A stretch of 64,000 nucleotides of DNA from Devosia sp. (GTDB lineage: Bacteria > Pseudomonadota > Alphaproteobacteria > Rhizobiales > Devosiaceae). Location: the NCBI RefSeq assembly GCF_024707125.1, contig NZ_JANQAH010000007.1, forward strand, positions 698,927 to 762,926, in the 5' to 3' direction. Position 1 is the stretch's first letter. Each line of letters begins with the position of its first letter. The notes beneath the pieces are model-generated. The model was not told where the DNA came from, ran no database searches, and saw nothing but the letters and a program-made list of their open reading frames with translations. The translations under genes and the position numbers were made by a program. Positions 58,556-64,000 of this stretch are shown in pieces.

Positions 58556-59575
58556 TGGATATCAAGCAGGCTCTGCACAAGATTTCCGAAGGGCGTGATC
58601 TCGCGGGCGAGGAAATGCGCTCGGTGATGCGGCTGATCATGGAAGGGGAAGCGACGCCGGCGCAGCTCGGTGCCTTCCTCATGGGCATGCGCATCAAGGG
58701 CGAAAGCGTGGGCGAGATTGCCGCCGCGGTTTCGATCATGCGCGAAAAAGATGGTGCCGGTGGATGCGCCCGAGGATGCCGTCGATATTGTCGGCACGGG
58801 TGGCGATGGCGTCGGCACGCTGAATATTTCGACCGCGGCTTCGTTCGTCGTGGCGGCGACGGGTGTGCCGGTGGCCAAGCATGGCAATCGGGCGCTGTCT
58901 TCCAAATCGGGTTCGTCGCAGGCGCTTGAGGCGCTCGGCGTAAAACTCGACCTGACGCCGGCGCAGATTGGCGAATGCATCAGGAAGGCCGGGATCGGCT
59001 TCATGTTTGCCCCTTCGCATCATCCGGCGATGAAATATGTGGGCCCTGCCCGCGCTGAACTCGGCGTGCGGACGATGTTCAACTTGCTGGGGCCGCAGTC
59101 CAATCCCGCGAGCGTGCGTCGCTACGTGCTTGGGGTCTATTCCGAGCAGTGGGTGGAGCCGGTGGCGGCGGCGCTGCTGGCAAACCGGGCGGTAAAGGCC
59201 TGGGTGATGCATGGAAGTGACGGGCTTGATGAGCTGACCGTGACTGGGCCGAGCTTTGTGGCGCAGATTGCCGATGGCGATTTGCGCAGTTTTGAAGTGA
59301 CGCCGGAACAGGCGGGGCTGAAAAGGCACGAATTGAAGGATATTCTCGGGGGGACGCCTGAGGAGAATGCCGCGGCGATCCATGCGCTGTTTGACGGCGC
59401 GGAAGGCGCTTATCGCGATATCGTGCTGCTCAATGCCGCCGCGGCGCTGATCGTGGCCGACAAGGCGGACGATCTCAAATCAGGCGTTGCCATGGCGAAG
59501 GAAGCCATCGACAGTGGCGCGGCGAAACAGACCCTGGCCAAGATCGTGGCCGTTTCCAACGGACAGAATGCATGA
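58555..59575 (+). CDS. trpD: Anthranilate phosphoribosyltransferase, frameshifted
   Basis: Transfers phosphoribose from PRPP to anthranilate. The N-terminal helical part ([28 protein letters not shown]) and the PRPP loop [15 protein letters not shown] plus [14 protein letters not shown] are all present, but in two frames. The frame breaks at five A (58745-58749); removing one gives [22 protein letters not shown]. Corrected length about 339 aa. With intact flanking genes this is probably a sequencing error. ATG 58555 overlaps the trpG stop; the end overlaps trpC (ATGA). Confidence 0.93.
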
Positions 59576-60384
59576 CCGACATTCTCAAACAGATCGAAGC
59601 CTATAAGCGCGAGGAAATCGCGGCGGCAAAGTCGATGCGACCCTGGGCGGAGGTTGTTGCCCAGGCGCATGACCAGCCCAAGCCGCGTGGTTTTCTGAAG
59701 GCTCTGAAGGACAAGCGGGCGAAGGGGCAATATGGCCTGATCGCCGAGGTGAAGAAGGCGAGCCCGTCCAAGGGTCTCATTCGGGCCGATTTCAATCCGG
59801 CGCAGATTGCGCGGGACTATGAGACGGCTGGGGCGGCTTGCTTGTCCGTACTGACCGATCGGCCGAGCTTTCAGGGTTCGCCGAGCTATCTGATCGAGGC
59901 GCGGGCGGCGACGAAGCTGCCGGTGCTGCGCAAGGATTTTCTGTTCGAGACCTATCAGGTGGCGGAAGCGCGCTCCTGGGGGGCGGACTGCATTCTGATC
60001 ATTCTGGCGGCGGTCGGCGACGACGTGGCGCGCTATCTGCTCGATGCCTCGGAAGAATGGGGCATGGATGCGCTGGTGGAAGTACACGACCAGCTCGAGC
60101 TGGATCGGGCGCTGGCGCTGGATTCAAAATTCATCGGCATCAATAACCGCAATCTCAGGACGTTTGAGACGACGCTGGACACTTCGGTGCAGCTCGCCGT
60201 GGGCGTGCCTAGCAATGTGCTGCTGGTGAGCGAAAGCGGCATCGTCAATCATGACCATGTGCGCATGCTCGATGAGAAGGCCGGAATCGGCACGTTCCTC
60301 GTAGGTGAGAGCCTGATGCGGCAGGACGATGTGGTGGCGGCGACGCGGGCGCTGTTGCAGGGCGTGCCCGAGACGGTGCGCTGA
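59572..60384 (+). CDS. trpC: Indole-3-glycerol phosphate synthase
   Basis: Closes the indole ring in tryptophan synthesis; TIM barrel of 270 aa. Signatures: [16 protein letters not shown] with the catalytic lysine, [38 protein letters not shown] and LVSESGI. Monofunctional, without a fused trpF. Start and stop overlap the neighbours by four and one bases. Confidence 0.97.
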   Translation: MTDILKQIEAYKREEIAAAKSMRPWAEVVAQAHDQPKPRGFLKALKDKRAKGQYGLIAEVKKASPSKGLIRADFNPAQIARDYETAGAACLSVLTDRPSFQGSPSYLIEARAATKLPVLRKDFLFETYQVAEARSWGADCILIILAAVGDDVARYLLDASEEWGMDALVEVHDQLELDRALALDSKFIGINNRNLRTFETTLDTSVQLAVGVPSNVLLVSESGIVNHDHVRMLDEKAGIGTFLVGESLMRQDDVVAATRALLQGVPETVR

Positions 60385-60866
60385 TGAGCGAGCGGCGCCT
60401 GACCCATCTCGATGCCAAGGGCGAGGCGCATATCGTCGATATCGGCGAGAAGGCGATCACGCGGCGGCGGGCAGTGGCGCAGGCGCGGCTGAGCGGCGAG
60501 GCCGAGACGATTGCGACCATTTTGGGTGGTGGGCTCAAGAAGGGCGATGCGCTGGCTGTGGCGCGCGTTGCCGGGATCATGGGCGCCAAGAAAACCAGCG
60601 ACATCATTCCGCTTTGCCATCCGATCCCGCTGACCAAGGTGAGTGTGGAGATCGAGGGCGAGACTGAGACGACCATTCTCATCCGTACTGTTGCCGAGAC
60701 AACGGGGCAGACAGGCGTCGAGATGGAAGCGCTGACGGCGGCGACGACCGCGGCCCTCACGCTTTACGACATGGCCAAGGCGCTCGACCGGGCCATGGTG
60801 ATTTCAGACATTTGCCTCATCGAGAAATCGGGCGGCAAATCGGGCGATTATCGAAGAGAATCATGA
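60384..60866 (+). CDS. moaC: Cyclic pyranopterin monophosphate synthase
   Basis: Second step of molybdenum cofactor synthesis. The 160-aa protein contains RAVAQARLSGE, KKTSDIIPLCHPIPLTKV and TGQTGVEMEALTAATTAALTLYDMAKALDR, with the conserved His and Asp residues of the family. Its ATG shares a base with the trpC stop, and it overlaps moeA (ATGA). trpC-moaC-moeA is a conserved alphaproteobacterial order. Confidence 0.96.
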   Translation: MSERRLTHLDAKGEAHIVDIGEKAITRRRAVAQARLSGEAETIATILGGGLKKGDALAVARVAGIMGAKKTSDIIPLCHPIPLTKVSVEIEGETETTILIRTVAETTGQTGVEMEALTAATTAALTLYDMAKALDRAMVISDICLIEKSGGKSGDYRRES

Positions 60867-62066
60867 GCCTGCTTCCGGTTGATGAAGCGTTGAATCGCAT
60901 TCTGGCACGAGTGCCGGATGTGGTTGGCGAGAGTGTTGTACTGGCCGAGGCGGCGGGGCGCGTGTTGGCCGAACCGGTGGTGGCGAGCCATGACCAGCCG
61001 CCGTTCAATGCGAGCGCCATGGATGGCTATGCCATGCGGGCGGCCGACGTGGCCGAGGGCGTCTGGCTTAAGATTGTTGGCATGTCGCAGGCGGGCGCCG
61101 GTTTTGCCGGCGCGGTTGGCGTCGGCGAGGCGGTGCGGATTTTTACCGGCGCGCCGGTGCCGGAGGGTGCCGATACCGTCATCATGCAGGAAGAGGCGGA
61201 ACGGAACGGGGATTTTGTTCGGTTTACGGCCCCTGCCCGGCTTGGTCATAGCGTGCGGCCGCGGGGTTATGATTTTGCAGTTGGCCGGACGATCCTCGAG
61301 CGTGGGACGCGGTTGGGGGGCGTTTCAGGTGGCGGTCGCTGCGGCGGCAAATGCGGGAATTGTGACTGTCGCTCGGCGGCCGAAGATTGCGCTGCTGGCG
61401 ACGGGTGATGAGCTGGTGCTGCCGGGGACGGCATTGGGGCCGGACCAGATTGTGGCTTCCAATAGCGTTGGACTGGCGGCGGCGTTGGCGCCTTCTGCCG
61501 AGGTGGTGACGGATTTCGGGATTGCGCGGGATAGACGCGAAGATCTCGATGCGGTGCTGGAGCGGATTTTTGCCAGCGAGCCTGATGTGGTGGTGACCAC
61601 AGGTGGGGCCAGTGTCGGCGAGCATGATCTCGTGCAGGCGGCGCTGCTGGACCACGGCGTGACGCTGGATTTCTGGCGGATCAATATGCGGCCGGGCAAG
61701 CCGCTGATGTTTGGCGCGCGCGGCAAGACGCTGGTGTTCGGGCTGCCGGGCAATCCGGTTTCGGCCATGGTGACGGCCGAGCTTTTTGTGAAGCCGGCGC
61801 TACGGCACTGGCTGGGTCTGGCGGATGTGGAGCCGCTGCGATTGCCGCTGCTGGGGCCGACGCCGCCCAATACGGCGCGGCGGCATTTTATGCGGGCACG
61901 GGTTTTGGTGCGCGATGGCGTGACAGGATTGTTGCCGATCAATGAGACGGATAGCGGGCATACATCGTCGCTGGCGGCAGCAGATGCGCTGATTGTGCAG
62001 CCGGAGTTCGATCCGGGGCAGCAAGCGGGCACGGTGGTTTCTGCATTGCCGATCGGGGCGATCTAG
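60863..62066 (+). CDS. moeA: Molybdopterin molybdenumtransferase MoeA, frameshifted
   Basis: Inserts molybdate into adenylated molybdopterin. Family blocks: SHDQPPFNASAMDGYAMRA, IFTGAPVPEGADTVIMQE, ATGDEL, VVTTGGASVGEHD and GLPGNPVSAMVT. The frame breaks at six G (61315-61320); removing one joins ERGTRLG to AFQVAVAAAANAG. Corrected length about 400 aa. It is most likely a sequencing error, since both halves are conserved. Its stop overlaps that of the convergent MFS gene. Confidence 0.93.
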
Positions 62067-63221
62067 GTCGGTCGACGCTGGTTGAGCAGAACTAGAAGCC
62101 CCAGCGCCAGACCTGAACAAACCAACGAAGCGATGAGAACAGCTTGAGGACCGATGCCGTCTAGCAGCGCGATGAGCGCTGGAGGCGCGGCGGCGGAGAT
62201 CAGGTTGAGCGGCAGAGCGATGCGCGTCAGGGCGCGGGCGTATTCGGCCTTGTCGTAGAAGACGAGTGGCATTGTGGCGCGCGCGACGGCCAGGGCACCA
62301 GCGCCGATGCCGTAGACCACGATGAAGCTGACGACGCCGCCCCATGAGGCGCCGAAGACCAGCAGCAGGATCAGCGACAGGACGAGAGCCGGCGCGGCGA
62401 CGAGGGCTGTCGAGAGGCCGTCCCAGCGGGTGCCGCCGAGAAGATCGAGGGCCCGGGCGGCGACCTGGATGATGCCGAGGGAGGAGGCGAGGCCAACGGC
62501 GAGGTCTGGTTGGACGCCGAGACTTTTCAACAGCTCGATCAGGATGGCGGAAAAGCCGAAGGTGACGAAGGCGTTGAGCGCGATCGCCGCGGCGACGAGG
62601 TAAAAGGTGGTTTGTGCCGGGGCGGCGGCGGGTTCCGTGGTTTTGGCCGGAGGGGCGGCGGCGGTTTGAGGGCGCGGGAGGCCGAGGGCGTAAAGGGCTG
62701 CGGCGAAGAGTAGAAGAGCCGCGAAGATCAGGCAGATCGTGCGCCAGTCGGTGAGGCCGGCGAGATAGGCCGTGGTGGGCCAGAAGATGGTGCCGGAGAG
62801 GCCGGAGGCCAGCATAAGGAGGCCGATGGCGTTTTTGGCGCGGGCGCCGAGGGCCTCGTTGAGGGCGATGTGGGAGGCGGTCGAGAGGGAGGCGGAGCCC
62901 GCGAGGCCCGAGGATGGCCCAGGCGAGAAAATAGGGAATGGTGCCGTGGCTGGCCGCGAGAAGGATGAAACCGAGCGCGGACATAAGGGAGCCGGCGGCG
63001 AGCAGGGTGCGGGCGCCAAAACGGATGAAGGCAGAGCCGAGGAGCGGGGCGCAGAGGCCCATGGTGACGTAGAAGACCGACGTGCCGGCGAAGATGACCG
63101 GCTGCGGCATGTCGAGATCGGCGGCCATGGTGCTGCCGAGTACGGCGAGGAGGCCGACGGTGCCCCAGCCGATATTCTGGCCGATGGCGAGGATGATGAG
63201 GTAGCGGAGGATGACGGGCAC
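62063..63221 (-). CDS. MFS transporter, frameshifted
   Basis: Major facilitator with about 12 hydrophobic helices, for example LRYLIILAIGQNIGWGTVGL, FYVTMGLCAPLLGSAFIRFG and LVFGASWGGVVSFIVVYGIG. The pattern resembles small MFS permeases of unknown substrate. The frame breaks at CCC 62907-62909: removing one base joins FLAWAILG to LAGSASLSTASH. Corrected length about 385 aa from GTG 63221; an ATG at 63290 is an alternative. The break is likely a sequencing error, though true decay is possible for a dispensable transporter. Confidence 0.8.
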
Positions 63222-63300
63222 GGGTGATCGACGGCGGGAGGGAACTAGCCGATATCGTGGTGCTGTAGAGGTTTGATGAAGGCCTGTCATCTCAGGATGG

Positions 63301-63323
63301 GCCCCGGCTTTCGCCGGGGTGAC
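63301..63323. repeat. Divergent half palindrome
   Basis: GCCCCGGCTTTCGCCGGGGT plus GAC, related to family A but with a GGC/GCC-rich stem; single hairpin. Confidence 0.7.
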
Positions 63324-63326
63324 GTG

Positions 63327-63548
63327 TCAGGCGCTCGGGGCGGGTGCGATGGTGTGCGCCAGCTTGAAGGCGAGCGGTGTGACGACCTGGGTCATGATGA
63401 AGGCGATGGGCCAGGCGGTGATGAAGCTCAGCGGCCAGTGGGAGAGGAAATCGGGGCCGACGGAGATGAAGCCCATGATGCCGGACATGGAAAAGGCCAT
63501 GCCGAAGGTGATGAAGAGCTGGGCGAGGAAGAGGGTTTTCTTGGGCAT
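63327..63548 (-). CDS. DUF2798 domain membrane protein
   Basis: Small membrane protein of 73 aa with two hydrophobic helices: LFLAQLFITFGMAFSMSGIMGF and the second around WPIAFIMTQVVTPLAFKLA. FITAWPIAFIMTQVVTP is the DUF2798 signature. Function unknown. Its stop lies close to the divergent half repeat. Confidence 0.85.
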   Translation of the reverse strand: MPKKTLFLAQLFITFGMAFSMSGIMGFISVGPDFLSHWPLSFITAWPIAFIMTQVVTPLAFKLAHTIAPAPSA

Positions 63549-64000
63549 TGAGGTTCCGTCGGTGAAGAGGCTGACGGAGAAAAGTCCCGGCCAGCACCAT
63601 CTTCAGGGTTGAAGGTATGGTGCCTGTGGGACGCGGAAGCGTCGAAACCGCGGATGCGGGCCGGGATACCAACCGGCGACGTCTTTTCGGCTTGGGTGGT
63701 TTAGGGGGCTTGGCGAGTTGAGGCAACCGGCGGGTGTGGATGGGAGGCTTGCGTTGCGAGGGGTGGTGGAAAAGGGAAAAGTGATAGCAAGCGGATGATT
63801 CAGGGGAGCCACCATCCAGCGTGCGGCGGCGTGGACCACCGGGACGAGCCCGGTAGTGACGATCGAAGTGAGGGCGTGTCCGAGGAAACAGAGATCCCCG
63901 CTTTCGCGGGGATGACACCGTGGGGTGGTGGGGCATTTGCGCGCAACGCCCCTCACCCGGCGCTGCGCGCTGCGCCCGGTGACAGAGAGTGGGTAAGAAA
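63549..64000. other. Terminal intergenic region with repeats only
   Basis: No gene with coding character is seen. It holds a half family B hairpin (about 63831-63865) and a family A hairpin (63892-63915). The last 50 bases are GC-rich and may belong to the next feature outside the window. Confidence 0.5.
63831..63915. repeat. Half family B plus half family A repeat
   Basis: GTGGACCACCGGGACGAGCC... (63831-63865) followed by GATCCCCGCTTTCGCGGGGA-TGAC (63892-63915). Confidence 0.85.

Overview
The window reads as a piece of alphaproteobacterial chromosome, most likely Hyphomicrobiales and probably Devosia or a close relative. This is inferred from high GC, the neighbourhoods clpP-clpX-lon, glnB-glnA, rlpA-dac-tmk-holB-metG-tatD and ppiD-trpE-trpG-trpD-trpC-moaC-moeA, and the many GCGAAAGC-type palindromic repeats. 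There is no phage, transposase, CRISPR array or large island; almost everything is core or household metabolism with small accessory genes between.

Layout. 1-6.6 kb: proteolysis block (lon, clpX, clpP, all minus strand), interrupted by a plus-strand arginase and a minus-strand HEAT-like gene; lon and clpP each have a heat-shock-type promoter. 6.9-13.7 kb: small accessory genes, a cytochrome P450, the NAD(P)HX repair enzyme, a TPR-GGDEF protein and a methyltransferase. 13.8-16.9 kb: glnB-glnA and a PAS-HTH regulator. 17.2-24.8 kb: a soluble double-PAS chemoreceptor, tRNA-Leu, trigger factor, a membrane diguanylate cyclase, and an ABC-F ATPase preceded by a possible leader peptide. 25-34.6 kb: parE, then the minus-strand run rlpA-dac-tmk-holB-metG-tatD-MBL, largely with overlapping start and stop codons. 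34.6-42.2 kb: a candidate structured RNA, rnk-like gene, folD, a Gre-like factor, a candidate minus-strand sRNA with its own terminator, amn and several small proteins including one resembling ribosome modulation factor. 42.2-50.9 kb: aqpZ, eno, and paired regulator/enzyme modules (rhodanese/FtrA, HxlR/NmrA). 51-54.2 kb: pyrG, secG, tpiA. 54.3-62.1 kb: ppiD and the trp-mo operon. 62-64 kb: an MFS gene, a DUF2798 protein and repeats.

Three points deserve attention. First, the octamer CCCTGCCC occurs about 21 times on the plus strand, while I found no GGGCAGGG. GGGCAGGG matches the E. coli FtsK-orienting sequence GGGNAGGG, so the window probably lies on one replichore with the terminus to the left and the minus strand leading. 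Second, five conserved genes (lon, dac, trpD, moeA, an MFS gene) each carry a single-base indel, four of them in homopolymers of five or six and one in a GGG run; this looks like residual sequencing error, not gene decay. Third, the gaps hold two candidate small RNAs, a candidate leader peptide, sigma32-like promoters and operator-like palindromes.

Starts were chosen mainly from Shine-Dalgarno spacing; several genes (glnB, tpiA, a SnoaL-like gene, a small Cas2-like gene) appear to start with TTG. All family assignments are from reading motifs by eye; no database search was possible.
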